Source: an uncultured Pelagibacteraceae bacterium (GTDB lineage Bacteria; Pseudomonadota; Alphaproteobacteria; Pelagibacterales; Pelagibacteraceae). Taken from it: a DNA stretch of 64,000 nucleotides. Below the pieces are notes generated by a model, which was given only the letters and a program-made list of their open reading frames with translations, was not told where the DNA came from and made no database searches. Every line of letters starts with the position of its first letter. Position 1 is the stretch's first letter. The stretch lies in contig CACNIF010000001.1 in NCBI GenBank assembly GCA_902620465.1, positions 305,696-369,695 of the forward strand. The letters run 5' to 3'. Shown here one piece after another: positions 1 through 14,100 of this stretch. Made by a program: the position numbers and the translations under genes.

Positions 1-403
1 CAAATTCAATTACTCTTTTTTGATTAATCTTTTTTGTCTTATTTAAAATATTTTTTATTCTTAAAATTAATTCTTTAGGTTCAAAAGGTTTAGGTAAATA
101 GTCATCAGCTCCTATTTCTAAACCTTCAATTCTGTCACTTGGCTCACCTTTGGCAGTTAATAAAATAATCGGAGTCTCCAATCTTTTTATATTTTCTTGA
201 ATAAATTCTAATCCACTTTTGCCTGGCATCATTATATCTAATATTATTAAATCAAACTTTATTAATTCTATTTTTTTTTTAGCATCCTCTGCATTTTCTG
301 CTGTAGATATTAGAAAATTGTTTTCATTTAGATACTTTTTTACTAAAGATCTTATCCCATGGTCATCATCTACAACCAATATATGAGCAATAAAATCATC
401 CAT
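1..403 (-). CDS. OmpR-family response regulator receiver domain, 3' part outside window
   Basis: Reverse-strand translation MDDFIAHILVVDDDHGIRSLVKKYLNENNFLISTAENAEDAKKKIELIKFDLIILDIMMPGKSGLEFIQ...ADDYLPKPFEPKELILRI: receiver DD, phospho-Asp and K-P motifs. Confidence 0.9.
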   Translation of the reverse strand, partial: MDDFIAHILVVDDDHGIRSLVKKYLNENNFLISTAENAEDAKKKIELIKFDLIILDIMMPGKSGLEFIQENIKRLETPIILLTAKGEPSDRIEGLEIGADDYLPKPFEPKELILRIKNILNKTKKINQKRVIEF

Positions 404-833
404 TAATAATTTTTTTTAAGACTTTATCAAAATTAATCACCTCTTCAGAACTTGAATTTAAAAGGGCATTATAAATTCTTTTTTTTTGTAGCAAAAATAT
501 TTCTTCAAATATTTTTTTGCCTTTTTCATTAAGATAAACATGTTTAATTCTGGTATCTGTCTCATCTTTTTTAAAAATAATAATCTCAAGTTTTATTAAA
601 TCTTTTAATACTCTATTTAAACTTTGTTTTGTTACTTTTAGTTTTGCAAGTAATTTAGAAATTGAAATACCCTCATACATTGATAGTAAATGTATAACTT
701 TTTGATGAGCTAAACCAATTGAGTACTTATCAAGAATTTTTTTTGAGTCCGAAAAGGTTTCTCTATAGCCAACAAATATTTTTTCAATCAAATCTTTCAA
801 TTGGTCATCTTTTAGATATAAAAGTTCTTTCAT
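396..833 (-). CDS. MarR-family winged-helix transcriptional regulator
   Basis: 145 aa; SISKLLAKLKVTKQSLNRVLKDLIKLEII HTH and wing with DETDTRIKHVYLNEKGKKIF; overlaps the start of the response regulator. Confidence 0.85.
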   Translation of the reverse strand: MKELLYLKDDQLKDLIEKIFVGYRETFSDSKKILDKYSIGLAHQKVIHLLSMYEGISISKLLAKLKVTKQSLNRVLKDLIKLEIIIFKKDETDTRIKHVYLNEKGKKIFEEIFLLQKKRIYNALLNSSSEEVINFDKVLKKIING

Positions 834-899
834 TATAGGTAAGTTATATTGACATATTATAGATACAAAGATATTTTTTAATAAATAAATATTTCATAA

Positions 900-1781
900 A
901 TGATACCTTACGATAAAAGATCTGGAAAAATATGGTACAATGGTGATTTAGTTGATTGGTCAGAGGTTAAATTACACGTTTTAAGTCATGGTTTGCATTA
1001 TGCGAGTTGTGTTTTTGAGGGAGAGCGTGTTTATGATGGTTCAATCTTTAAACTAGAGGAGCACACATCAAGATTATTTTATTCAGCAAAAAGAATGGGT
1101 TTTGAAATTCCTTATACAGAAGATGAAATCAATTCTGCTAGTAAAAAAATAATAGCAACACAAAAGGTTGAAAATGGTTATGTCAGACCAGTTGCTTGGC
1201 GAGGAAGTGAAATGATGGCTATATCTGCCCAGCATACAAAAATTCATGTCGCAATAGCAACTTGGGAGTGGGGATCTTATTTCGATCCAAAGCTTAAAGT
1301 AGAAGGTATAAAATTAAATATATCCAAGTGGCGAAGACCCGCACCAGATACTATACCTTGGGATACAAAAGCATCAGGACTTTATATGATCTGCACTCTT
1401 TCAAAGCATGAAGCTGAAAAACAAGGATATACAGACTCATTGATGTTAGATTATGAGGGAAATGTTGCCGAAGCGACTGGTGCAAATATATTTTTTAAAG
1501 ATAAAAATGGAGAGCTACATACTCCAATACCTGACTCATTTTTAGATGGTATTACAAGAAGAACTGTAATTGAGATTGCAAAATCTAAGAATATAAAAGT
1601 TCACGAAAGAAAAATAAATCCAAATGAACTTCCAAATTTTGCAGGATGTTTCTTAACTGGTACAGCTGCAGAGGTAACCCCAGTATCTTGCATCGCTGAA
1701 AACCAATACAAAGTTTGTGATATGATAATTAATCTTAATGAGAGCTATCAAACTTTAGTAAAGAAGAAAAAAGCAGCCTAA
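900..1781 (+). CDS. ilvE: branched-chain amino acid aminotransferase
   Basis: Class IV aminotransferase; HGLHYASCVFEGERVY, GNVAEATGANIFF, LTGTAAEVTPV. Confidence 0.93.
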   Translation: MIPYDKRSGKIWYNGDLVDWSEVKLHVLSHGLHYASCVFEGERVYDGSIFKLEEHTSRLFYSAKRMGFEIPYTEDEINSASKKIIATQKVENGYVRPVAWRGSEMMAISAQHTKIHVAIATWEWGSYFDPKLKVEGIKLNISKWRRPAPDTIPWDTKASGLYMICTLSKHEAEKQGYTDSLMLDYEGNVAEATGANIFFKDKNGELHTPIPDSFLDGITRRTVIEIAKSKNIKVHERKINPNELPNFAGCFLTGTAAEVTPVSCIAENQYKVCDMIINLNESYQTLVKKKKAA

Positions 1782-2362
1782 TCCTTATTATCCTCTGAAA
1801 TTGCATGATCAATTCCTTTCCGCATATATTCATACCCAGTAAAAAGTGTTAAAGCTGCGGAGAGCCATAACAAAACAATTCCGATTGTTTGAGCATTATA
1901 GTCTTGAAAATTTATAATTTTATTTCCAGTATCTCCTGACAGTAAAAGAGCAATCGAAACCATTTGTAAGACAGTTTTCAATTTAGCTAGATTTGAAACA
2001 GGAAGTTTAATTTTACCTTTAGCTAAAAATTCTCTTAGACCAGATACTAATATTTCACGTGTTAGAATTATTATAGCAGCAATAACTTCATAATTTCGAA
2101 TAGTACCGTCCATTACTAAAAGAATAAGAGCTGCAGCAACAATTATTTTGTCCGCAATCGGATCTAGTAATTCACCTAGTTTAGACTCCTCTCCAAGCAA
2201 TCTGGCCAACATACCATCTAAAAAATCAGTAAATGATGCGACTAAAAAAAGAATTAATGCAGTAAAGTCACCATAAAAACCAGGCAGATAAAATGCTAAA
2301 ACAAAAAACGGAACAATCAAAATTCTTCCAATGGTTAATATATTTGGTATTTTTTTAAGCAT
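1778..2362 (-). CDS. pgsA: CDP-diacylglycerol--glycerol-3-phosphate 3-phosphatidyltransferase
   Basis: CDP-alcohol phosphotransferase motif DFLDGMLARLLGEESKLGELLDPIADK. Confidence 0.93.
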   Translation of the reverse strand: MLKKIPNILTIGRILIVPFFVLAFYLPGFYGDFTALILFLVASFTDFLDGMLARLLGEESKLGELLDPIADKIIVAAALILLVMDGTIRNYEVIAAIIILTREILVSGLREFLAKGKIKLPVSNLAKLKTVLQMVSIALLLSGDTGNKIINFQDYNAQTIGIVLLWLSAALTLFTGYEYMRKGIDHAISEDNKD

Positions 2363-2370
2363 TTTTAGTT

Positions 2371-4236
2371 TTATTCATGAAAAAAGTTATATATCTTTTT
2401 TGCGACTTTTTCTTCTACACCATCAACAGATTTAATTTCATCAAGACTGGCGGATTCCACTGCTCGAGCAGATCCAAAATGATTTAATAAAGCCCTTTTT
2501 CTTATAGATCCTATACCATCAATTTGATCTAGTAAGGACTTACTAATTCCTCTTTTTCTTTTAGCCCTATGTGCACTTATCGCAAAACGATGAGACTCAT
2601 CTCTAATCCTTTGAAGAAAGAAAAGGGTAGGATCATTTTTTGCAAATTTATATTCTTTACCATTATGAAAAAATGTCTCGTTTCCACTATTTCTAAATTT
2701 CCCCTTAGCAATTGCAATGATTGGGATTTCATGAAGACCTAATTCATTTAAACTTTCTCTTGCAACTGAATATTGGCCTTTTCCACCATCAACTATAACT
2801 AAGTCAGGAAATGAGAGATAATTATCCTTTTCTTGAATTGCTCTTTTAAATCTCCTGTTCAATACCTCTCGCATCATTCCATAATCGTCTTGCTCATTTT
2901 TTTTCATTTTGATATTAAATTTTCGGTATCTTTTTTTAACAAAACCCTCTTCACCGAATGCTATCAAAGCTCCAACACTATTTGTTCCTTGAATATGACT
3001 ATTATCATAAACCTCTACTAAATTTATATTGGTCTCAAGATTAAACTTACTCGCGACTGAATCAAATAATTCCCTATTATTTTGACTTTCATAAAGTTTT
3101 CGATTTAAACTTTCTTTTGCATTTTTAATTGCTAGATTAATGACTTTTAATTTTGATCCTTTTTTTGCGACAGATAAATTGACTTGTTTTCCCTCTTTTC
3201 TCGAAAGTGTTTTTTCTATCAAATTTTTTTCTTTTATTTCCTCAGAAATTATTATCGATGAAGGCACGCTTTTATTTTCATAAAATTGCGAAATAAAAGA
3301 ATTGAGTATATTGCTAAGACTTTCATCTGGATCATGTTTTGGAAAAAATGCTTGGTTACCCCAATTTTGTTTTGAACGATAAAAAAAAACTTGAATACAA
3401 GTTTTTCCTGATTCTTTGTAACCTGCGATTACATCTGCTTCAATTAAATTTGCCTCATTAATTCTTTGAGAAGATTGAATAATATTTAAAGATTTAATTC
3501 TATCTCTTAAAATCACAGCTTTCTCAAAATCTAAATCTTCACTAGCCTTTTCCATTTGATCTGAGAGACTTTTTTGAATTTTTCTCGATTTTCCAGAAAC
3601 AAATTCTATCGCATCTTCAACAGTCTTCTTATATTCTTCTTTTTCGATATAGCCAACGCAAGGTCCAGAACACCTTTTAATTTGATACAAAATACATGTT
3701 CTTTCACGATTTTTGAAAACAGTGTCATCACACACCCTTAAATGAAAAATCTTTTGTATCATTTTTATAGTCCAATTTGCTGAACCTGCAGATGCGAAAG
3801 GACCAAAATAAAAACCTTCTTTAGTCTTTTTTCCTCTGTGTCTCTTTATTTGAGGCCACATGTCCTTATTACCAATAAAGATAAAAGGAAAAGATTTATC
3901 ATCTCTTAAAAGAATATTAAATTTTGGTTTGTGCTTCTTAATTAAATTGGCCTCCAGTAATAAAGCCTCACTTTCATTTGAAGTAGTAGTAATCTCAAGG
4001 TTTTTCGTTTGAGACAACATTCTCTCAGTTCTAATAATATGATTTTTTTCTGCTATATAACTTTTAAGTCTGTTAGGTAAATTTTTTGCTTTGCCAACAT
4101 AAAGAATTTCCCCTTTTTCATTTAACATGCGATAAACACCAGGTAGTTTAGGTATTAAAGGCAGTTCTTTTTTAATTACTTCTTTTCCAATTTCAGAACT
4201 TATCATGACTTCTCTTTTTGGTAATTTGAATACCAA
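2371..4236 (-). CDS. uvrC: UvrABC system protein C
   Basis: GIY-YIG-type N-terminus ([25 protein letters not shown]), UVR motif, C-terminal HhH. Confidence 0.96.
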   Translation of the reverse strand: MVFKLPKREVMISSEIGKEVIKKELPLIPKLPGVYRMLNEKGEILYVGKAKNLPNRLKSYIAEKNHIIRTERMLSQTKNLEITTTSNESEALLLEANLIKKHKPKFNILLRDDKSFPFIFIGNKDMWPQIKRHRGKKTKEGFYFGPFASAGSANWTIKMIQKIFHLRVCDDTVFKNRERTCILYQIKRCSGPCVGYIEKEEYKKTVEDAIEFVSGKSRKIQKSLSDQMEKASEDLDFEKAVILRDRIKSLNIIQSSQRINEANLIEADVIAGYKESGKTCIQVFFYRSKQNWGNQAFFPKHDPDESLSNILNSFISQFYENKSVPSSIIISEEIKEKNLIEKTLSRKEGKQVNLSVAKKGSKLKVINLAIKNAKESLNRKLYESQNNRELFDSVASKFNLETNINLVEVYDNSHIQGTNSVGALIAFGEEGFVKKRYRKFNIKMKKNEQDDYGMMREVLNRRFKRAIQEKDNYLSFPDLVIVDGGKGQYSVARESLNELGLHEIPIIAIAKGKFRNSGNETFFHNGKEYKFAKNDPTLFFLQRIRDESHRFAISAHRAKRKRGISKSLLDQIDGIGSIRKRALLNHFGSARAVESASLDEIKSVDGVEEKVAKKIYNFFHE

Positions 4237-4651
4237 CAGATGAACACTGTTTTAAGATTTCTAATTTTTCAATTTTAAGCATTATTTTAGCAATCCTTTT
4301 GTCTTTAAATAACTCATCGAACACGGCCTCTGCTAAAGTTTCTAAAAAGTTATAATGTTTTTTTTTAACTAGTTTTGTTACTAATTTGACAATTGTACTG
4401 TAATTAACAATAGATTTAATATCTTTATCATTTGAAGGTTTTTTATCTTGATAGTCAATTTCTAAACTAAATTTTACTTTCTGAGGTTTTTCTTTTTCAA
4501 AATCATAGTATCCGAGTTTTAGATCCAAAATTAATTCATTAATAAGAATTTTTTTCTCGTAGTTAAATAAGCTTTTGGATTTATCAATCTTAACAATTTT
4601 AAGGTTACTTTTTTTCACTCTTTCCCTCTCATTATATCTGGTGTCTGCCAA
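4193..4651 (-). CDS. folB: dihydroneopterin aldolase family protein
   Basis: [42 protein letters not shown]. Confidence 0.75.
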   Translation of the reverse strand: MADTRYNERERVKKSNLKIVKIDKSKSLFNYEKKILINELILDLKLGYYDFEKEKPQKVKFSLEIDYQDKKPSNDKDIKSIVNYSTIVKLVTKLVKKKHYNFLETLAEAVFDELFKDKRIAKIMLKIEKLEILKQCSSVGIQITKKRSHDKF

Positions 4652-5351
4652 TTTAAGCTTTGACCACTATCAATAGCTAAAATTTGCCCTGTAATAGAGC
4701 TGTTTTTTATAAAAAAGTCAACTGCATCACATATCTCTTTTACATTAACTTGTTTTTTTAGTGGTGTTGCTAAATATTGATTCTTAAAGTGTTTTTCAGA
4801 TTGTCTTTTATTTTTAATTGTTGGACCTGGAGCTATTCCATTAACTCTGATTTTTGGTGATAGGCTCATAGCGCTAGTTTTGGTTAAAGTATATAAGCCA
4901 GTTTTACTTATTGTGTACGAAAAAAAGAAAGGAGTTAGTTTAAAAACTCTTTGATCAATTATATTAATTATATTGTTATTTTTTCCCTTAATATTTTTTG
5001 AAAATTCTTTTGATAAAAGAGCAGGAGCTTTAAGATTAGTTGAAATGTGATTTCCCCAACTTTTTGCACTAAAGTTTTCTAATTTATCATTTTCGAATAA
5101 GGAAGCGTTATTAATTAAACAATCAAAATATTTTAACTTTGACTTAGCAAATTTTATAATTTTTATAACATCTTTTTCTTTACTAAGATCTCCTTTTACC
5201 AAATAAATTTTTGAACCAAAATTCTCTAGTTTCTTTTTTAAATTTTCAGCTTTTATTTTTGATTTATTATAATGAATAATAATTTGTTTATTTGGTCCTG
5301 ATAATTTCTCAGCGATCGCAGCACCTATTCTAGTTGCTCCACCAGTAATTA

Positions 5352-5370
<19 letters not shown>
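4615..5370 (-). CDS. short-chain dehydrogenase/reductase (pteridine reductase-like)
   Basis: [16 protein letters not shown] Rossmann motif, [18 protein letters not shown] active site; adjacent to folB. Confidence 0.85.
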
Positions 5371-8753
<3,383 letters not shown>

Positions 8754-8755
8754 CT

Positions 8756-9703
8756 TTATCTTTGATTTAAGATTTTTTTTGCTGGAAGAGTTTTTTTGAT
8801 CCAAGATTTTGGAATAGCGTTTAATCCTTTTAATGCTGCAAAATATGCGCCAATAAAATTTGCTCTAGAGCAATTACATCCACCAGCCTTAATTGTTTTT
8901 AAAATAGCTCTTTGATAATTTGTTGAACTTAGTATTGCATGAATGGAGCTATTAAATGTACCTGGGTAGCTACATGCCATTCCCAGTTTTTTTACAACGA
9001 ATGAGTGAGATTTTGATTTTAATTTTTTAATTTTAATTATGTCATTTATAATTATCTTAAAATTGTGACTTTTCTTAAATTTTTTGACAAATTCATTTAT
9101 TGGATTTTTCGCACCTTTAAGAGCAAGATCTATAATGTGAAATTTTGCTAATGCATATTTGTGACTGATTTTTGAAATCGTTACAGTAGTAATTATCTTT
9201 TCTAAACTTTTAAAATCATAACCATAAAGAAAATATGGAAGGCTGGCACAAAAACCATCTGACTCGTTCACTTTAATTCCACCAGTAGATTTTTTTTTTA
9301 ATTTTATATTTTTTACAGTTTCAATTACATTTTGGTGTATCCAGGGTCCTTTAACTATGCCACGCCAGTCTTTAACTTTTTTATACTTTGATCTAAGCCC
9401 TAGATTCCGCCAATAAATACTTCCAGGGCCGAAATTTTTAAGAATATTTTTTTTAAAACGTTGGTTGATATCATCATGTCCCTCAAGCAGAGTTTTGAAC
9501 ATGACCTGACCAATTTCATTATATCCAGAAACTTTACCTGTTTTGATATTATAAAAAGGACTTTTATTTTTTTTTAGAAAAGAAAAGTCTTTTTTTCCTC
9601 TTATATAAGAATTTAGCTTTTTTTGATTATAAACCCAATGCAAAGGTCTTGCAGCAGCATCAGCTACAGTTGCACCTAAAAATACATGAAGATTATTTTT
9701 CAC
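8756..9703 (-). CDS. ADP-ribosylglycohydrolase (DraG/J1-crystallin-like) family protein
   Basis: FLGATVADAAARPLHWVYN N-terminus; C-terminal GGCNCSRANFIGAYFAALKGLNAIP. Confidence 0.75.
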   Translation of the reverse strand: MKNNLHVFLGATVADAAARPLHWVYNQKKLNSYIRGKKDFSFLKKNKSPFYNIKTGKVSGYNEIGQVMFKTLLEGHDDINQRFKKNILKNFGPGSIYWRNLGLRSKYKKVKDWRGIVKGPWIHQNVIETVKNIKLKKKSTGGIKVNESDGFCASLPYFLYGYDFKSLEKIITTVTISKISHKYALAKFHIIDLALKGAKNPINEFVKKFKKSHNFKIIINDIIKIKKLKSKSHSFVVKKLGMACSYPGTFNSSIHAILSSTNYQRAILKTIKAGGCNCSRANFIGAYFAALKGLNAIPKSWIKKTLPAKKILNQR

Positions 9704-9704
9704 G

Positions 9705-10649
9705 TTAGTGTGATAAGAATTTTTCCGCTTCTAAAGCCGCCATACAACCCATTCCTGCTGCAGTTACTGCTTGTCTAAATGTTTTGTCTTTAACGTCACC
9801 AGCTGCATAAACACCAGGAATATTTGTTTCTGTTGAGTCTGGTTTTGTAATTAAATAACCCTCTTTATCCATTTGCAATTGATCTTTAAAAAGTTGAGTA
9901 GCTGGATCATGACCTATAGCAATAAAAACTCCGTCTAATTTAAGTTCTTCGATTTTATTTGTTTTAACATTTTTAATTTTAATTCCCTTAACATTTTTAG
10001 GGTCTTTATCTCCCACAACGTCTTCTACAACTGAGTCCCAAATAATTTCAATTTTTTTATTTTCCATTAATTTTTTTTGAAGCATTTTTTCTGCCCTCAA
10101 ACTGTCTCTTCTGTGGATTAATTTTACTTTTGAAGCAAATTTTGTAAGAAACATTGCTTCTTCAACAGCTGCGTTACCACCACCTACAACAGCAACTTCT
10201 TTATCTTTAAAGAAAAACCCATCACACGTAGCGCACGCTGAAACACCAAATCCCCTAAAGTCTTGCTCAGATTTTAAATTTAGCCATCTTGCTTGAGCAC
10301 CTGTTGAAATAATAATGCTGTCAGCAGTGTATTTCTGTCCAGTATCACCCATAGCTTCAAAAGGAGAAGTCTTTAAATTTACTGAACTAATGTGATCCTC
10401 TATCATCTCAGTTCCAACAGCTTTAGCTTGCTCTTTCATTTGATCCATCAGCCAAGGCCCTTGAATTACATCAGCAAATCCTGGATAATTTTCTACATCA
10501 GTTGTTGTAGTAAGTTGACCACCCGGCTCTGACCCATACACTAAAATTGGATTGAGCATTGCTCTTGCAGCGTAAACAGCGGCTGTATATCCGGCAGGAC
10601 CAGATCCAATTATTAACACTTTTGTGTGTTTAGTTGGATTTTGACTCAT
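9705..10649 (-). CDS. trxB: thioredoxin-disulfide reductase
   Basis: GSGPAGYTAAVYAARA, CATCDGFF redox motif, GVYAAGDV. Confidence 0.97.
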   Translation of the reverse strand: MSQNPTKHTKVLIIGSGPAGYTAAVYAARAMLNPILVYGSEPGGQLTTTTDVENYPGFADVIQGPWLMDQMKEQAKAVGTEMIEDHISSVNLKTSPFEAMGDTGQKYTADSIIISTGAQARWLNLKSEQDFRGFGVSACATCDGFFFKDKEVAVVGGGNAAVEEAMFLTKFASKVKLIHRRDSLRAEKMLQKKLMENKKIEIIWDSVVEDVVGDKDPKNVKGIKIKNVKTNKIEELKLDGVFIAIGHDPATQLFKDQLQMDKEGYLITKPDSTETNIPGVYAAGDVKDKTFRQAVTAAGMGCMAALEAEKFLSH

Positions 10650-10670
10650 ATGAAAGCTATATAGTGATTA

Positions 10671-11621
10671 ATGACTAAATTAAAAGGTTTATTATTGACC
10701 GAGGGAATGCACGGTATGATTAGTCAGGTTGAAGGACTTGCAAAAGCTTTAGATCTTGATTTTATACACGAAAAAATTGAACTTGAAAATTTTTGGAAGC
10801 TTATTCCACCAAAAATAACACCAATCAAAAGTTTTGTATTTAAAAATAATATTCTGCATGATTTTAATATTGTTATTTCTTGCGGAAGAAAAAGTGTAAT
10901 ACCATCAATTTACTTAAAAAAAAAATTTAAAGAAAAAATTATTAACATTCACATTCAAGATCCCAAAGTTTCTTTAACTAACTTTGATTTTGTTGTGGCT
11001 CCAGAACATGATGGATTAATAGGAAAAAATGTAATTTCGACTAAGGGAGCAATTCATTACCTGAGAGAAAATGAGTTGGATGAAAATACTTCATATTTAA
11101 AACCAAAGATTAAGAAAGAAAAAATTGTCACTTTAGTTGTAGGAGGGCCTAATAAATATTATGACTATAAACCAAAAGTAGTAGAAGAAATATTTTCAAA
11201 AATTAAACAAAATTTCATTAATAACAACTATCAATTAATATTTATACCCTCAATGCGAACTCCAAAAAATGTGATTGATAAAGCAAAAAATTATTTTGAT
11301 GACCATCAAATTATTGTTAGTGAAATTGATAAAAAAGCTTATTTATCTTCTTTGGGACTAGCAGATCATATTGTCGTTACATGTGACTCAACCTCTATGA
11401 TATCGGAGGCAGCAATCACTGGTAAACCGATTTATGTAGCGCATATGCCATATATAAAAAATAACTATAGATTTAAAAAATTTTTTGAAATGTTTAAGAA
11501 ACTCAATATCATTAAAGATTTAGGTGACAATTTAGAAGTCTGGAAATATGAAAAACTTAATGAAACAGATAGAATATCAGGATATATAAAGAGCAAATTA
11601 AAAGACTATGACATTTCTTAA
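10671..11621 (+). CDS. mitochondrial fission ELM1-family protein
   Basis: GMHGMISQVEGLAKALDL; VVGGPNKYYDY; VTCDSTSMISEAAITGKPIYV glycosyltransferase-like motif. Confidence 0.75.
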   Translation: MTKLKGLLLTEGMHGMISQVEGLAKALDLDFIHEKIELENFWKLIPPKITPIKSFVFKNNILHDFNIVISCGRKSVIPSIYLKKKFKEKIINIHIQDPKVSLTNFDFVVAPEHDGLIGKNVISTKGAIHYLRENELDENTSYLKPKIKKEKIVTLVVGGPNKYYDYKPKVVEEIFSKIKQNFINNNYQLIFIPSMRTPKNVIDKAKNYFDDHQIIVSEIDKKAYLSSLGLADHIVVTCDSTSMISEAAITGKPIYVAHMPYIKNNYRFKKFFEMFKKLNIIKDLGDNLEVWKYEKLNETDRISGYIKSKLKDYDIS

Positions 11622-12270
11622 TTCTATATTAAATCAATCCAAAAAGTATGATTTCCCATTTGATCATTGGGAATATAATAATGCTTTAAGTGAAAATGCA
11701 ATTCAGGAAATAATTACAGCGGATATACCAGATGTAAGCAAACATAACCTATCTTACGATGGTACAAGAGCAATCGATGGTGGAGCTGCAGAATTTAGAG
11801 AGGGAATTGCATCTGGTGGTAAAGCAATAAAATTTAGATGCTTTGTTACAAAAGAAAACTCAGCACAATTTCCAAACTTAGTTAGATTTATAAATGAATT
11901 ACAATCCAAAGAAACCTGTGAGTCAATTTCAAAAATGATTAACAAAGATCTTTCCAATTCTTATGTAAGAGTAGAGGTTATCTGTGATCGTGAAGGTTTC
12001 TGGTTGAAACCTCACTGTGATATAAAAGAAAAACTAATGTCAGGACTAATTTTTGTAAATAAGGAAAATGAGTCTGAAGATTTAGGTACCGATTTTTACA
12101 ATAATAAATTAGAGAAAGTTAAGACAGTGCCATATAAGCATAATTATGGTTATTTGTTTTCAAGTGGCCCAAATACTTGGCACGGAATGGAAAAGAAAAA
12201 AATAGTTAAAGAGAGAAGATGTATTCAAGTAAATTATGTAACATTCAAAACTGATTGGAAAGTTGAATAA
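11608..12270 (+). CDS. 2OG-Fe(II) oxygenase-like protein
   Basis: GFWLKPHCDIKEKLMSGLIFVN (HxD) ... GPNTWHGMEKKKIVKERRCIQVNYV (distal His, Arg). Confidence 0.6.
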   Translation: MTFLNSILNQSKKYDFPFDHWEYNNALSENAIQEIITADIPDVSKHNLSYDGTRAIDGGAAEFREGIASGGKAIKFRCFVTKENSAQFPNLVRFINELQSKETCESISKMINKDLSNSYVRVEVICDREGFWLKPHCDIKEKLMSGLIFVNKENESEDLGTDFYNNKLEKVKTVPYKHNYGYLFSSGPNTWHGMEKKKIVKERRCIQVNYVTFKTDWKVE

Positions 12271-12296
12271 TATGTAATTTTAAAAAATTTAATAAC

Positions 12297-12536
12297 TTAA
12301 AACAGACAAGAATAAGTTCCCAAAACAAATAATGTTACAAAAGTAAAACATATACCAGAAACAGCTTTTACCTGATCACCATCTTCATTAGGATTATCTT
12401 TACTATAAAGTCTCCAGTAACCTTCATTATTATTTTTATTAGAAAAATTATCTAAACTATTTTCAATATATTCACTGATATCCGAGCTTCTAACTGCATC
12501 GTGAAATTGGTTGCTTTTAAGGTTCTCTGTACTCAT
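12297..12536 (-). CDS. small hypothetical protein with C-terminal transmembrane segment
   Basis: 79 aa ORF; GICFTFVTLFVLGTYSCLF hydrophobic tail. Confidence 0.5.
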   Translation of the reverse strand: MSTENLKSNQFHDAVRSSDISEYIENSLDNFSNKNNNEGYWRLYSKDNPNEDGDQVKAVSGICFTFVTLFVLGTYSCLF

Positions 12537-12672
12537 ATTTTTTTATAATTCTAAAATAAAATAAAAAAAGAGTCCTAGGTAATATTTGTTAAAGTTACCA
12601 TTTTGGGTCAAAAAGATTGATAAATCGTATTTATATATTGATAGTTGAATTTATTAATTTATTTAATTACCG

Positions 12673-13014
12673 ATGATTATAAAATATTTAAGTTTTTTGG
12701 TAGGTTTGATCTGGTCTTACTCTTTAATTAAAACACAATCTATTTTTAGTAAAAAAGCAGGTCTAATCTTTAAATTGTTTATCTCCAAGGTTTCTTGGTT
12801 AACCCTAATTGTGGCAATTTATTTTGGGTATAAAAATTTTTCTGTTGAGTACATTTTGGCAGGTATTATTTTCTCTATTATTTTAGTTCATCTTGGATTT
12901 AAATTTTTAGGTAAATATTTAAAGTCAAAATTTAGTGAAAAACAACTTACTACTACAAAAACATTTTTTGAATATTCATTAATAGCTTGGGTTTTATATT
13001 ATATTTTTAATTAA
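12673..13014 (+). CDS. hypothetical multi-spanning membrane protein
   Basis: 113 aa hydrophobic ORF between genes. Confidence 0.55.
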   Translation: MIIKYLSFLVGLIWSYSLIKTQSIFSKKAGLIFKLFISKVSWLTLIVAIYFGYKNFSVEYILAGIIFSIILVHLGFKFLGKYLKSKFSEKQLTTTKTFFEYSLIAWVLYYIFN

Positions 13015-13086
13015 TAATGAACTATTTTGCTCAAACTGAGCTAAGTTAATATTGTTTTTTCTAATAATTATATATAAATATTTGTT

Positions 13087-14100
13087 ATGTTTGAAAAATT
13101 AGAAGAACTTGCAAAAAATAATAAAAAAATTTCCGACTTTCATATTAGAAGTGGTTGGCCTTTAGCTTATCGTCAAACTGGTGAAATTCATAAAATTCAA
13201 GAGGTTGTAGTTAAAGCCCAGGATCTTCAAGATTTATTATCAACAAACTGTAATGAAATTGAAATGAATAGATTTAAGGATACTCATGAATTAGATTCCT
13301 CAGTAACTTTGAGTGGACTAAGATTTAGAGCAAACTTTTACAAAACTATTCATGGTCCTGCTGCAGTATTGAGAAGAGTTGAGAGTGTAATTCCGACGAT
13401 GGATCAATTTGACCTACCGCCTGTTCTTTATGATATCATCGATATGCATAAAGGTTTAGTTTTAGTGACAGGTCCAACAGGTTCGGGTAAGTCAACAACC
13501 CTTGCAGCAATAGTTAATGAAATTAACAAGACAAGAACTTCAAATATTATAACGGTTGAAGATCCAGTTGAATTTATTCATAAAGATATAAAGAGTATTG
13601 TTTCTCACAGAGAGGTTGGAAAACAAACTCAATCTTTTGCTAGCGCATTAAAAGCCGCATTGAGAGAAGATCCAGATGTTATATTAGTAGGAGAGATGAG
13701 AGATCTTGAAACAGTTTCACTTGCTTTAACTGCAGCTGAGACGGGTCACCTTGTTTTTGGAACTTTGCATACAAGTGGTGCCCCAAGTACCATAAACAGA
13801 ATCATTGACGTATTTCCGCCAGAACAACAAGCGCAGATTAGAGCTCAAATTTCTACATCTTTAAAAATGGTTGTAACCCAAAGACTTCTAAAAACAAAAG
13901 ACGGGCAAGGTCGTTGTGGTGCCTTTGAGGTAATGAAATGTACTGCACCAATTCAAAACTTAATACGAGAATCTAAAATCCACCAAATACCAAGCATCAT
14001 GCAGACCGCCGTTAAGGAAGGAATGATTACAATGACAAAATCATTAGAGGAACTTGTCAAAGCAGGTAAAATTGATGCATCGGCTGGTAGAGAACAATAA
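13087..14100 (+). CDS. pilT: type IV pilus retraction ATPase PilT family
   Basis: GPTGSGKSTTLAAIVNEIN Walker A; VGEMRDLETVSLALTAAETGHLVFGTLHT; AFEVM. Confidence 0.92.
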   Translation: MFEKLEELAKNNKKISDFHIRSGWPLAYRQTGEIHKIQEVVVKAQDLQDLLSTNCNEIEMNRFKDTHELDSSVTLSGLRFRANFYKTIHGPAAVLRRVESVIPTMDQFDLPPVLYDIIDMHKGLVLVTGPTGSGKSTTLAAIVNEINKTRTSNIITVEDPVEFIHKDIKSIVSHREVGKQTQSFASALKAALREDPDVILVGEMRDLETVSLALTAAETGHLVFGTLHTSGAPSTINRIIDVFPPEQQAQIRAQISTSLKMVVTQRLLKTKDGQGRCGAFEVMKCTAPIQNLIRESKIHQIPSIMQTAVKEGMITMTKSLEELVKAGKIDASAGREQ

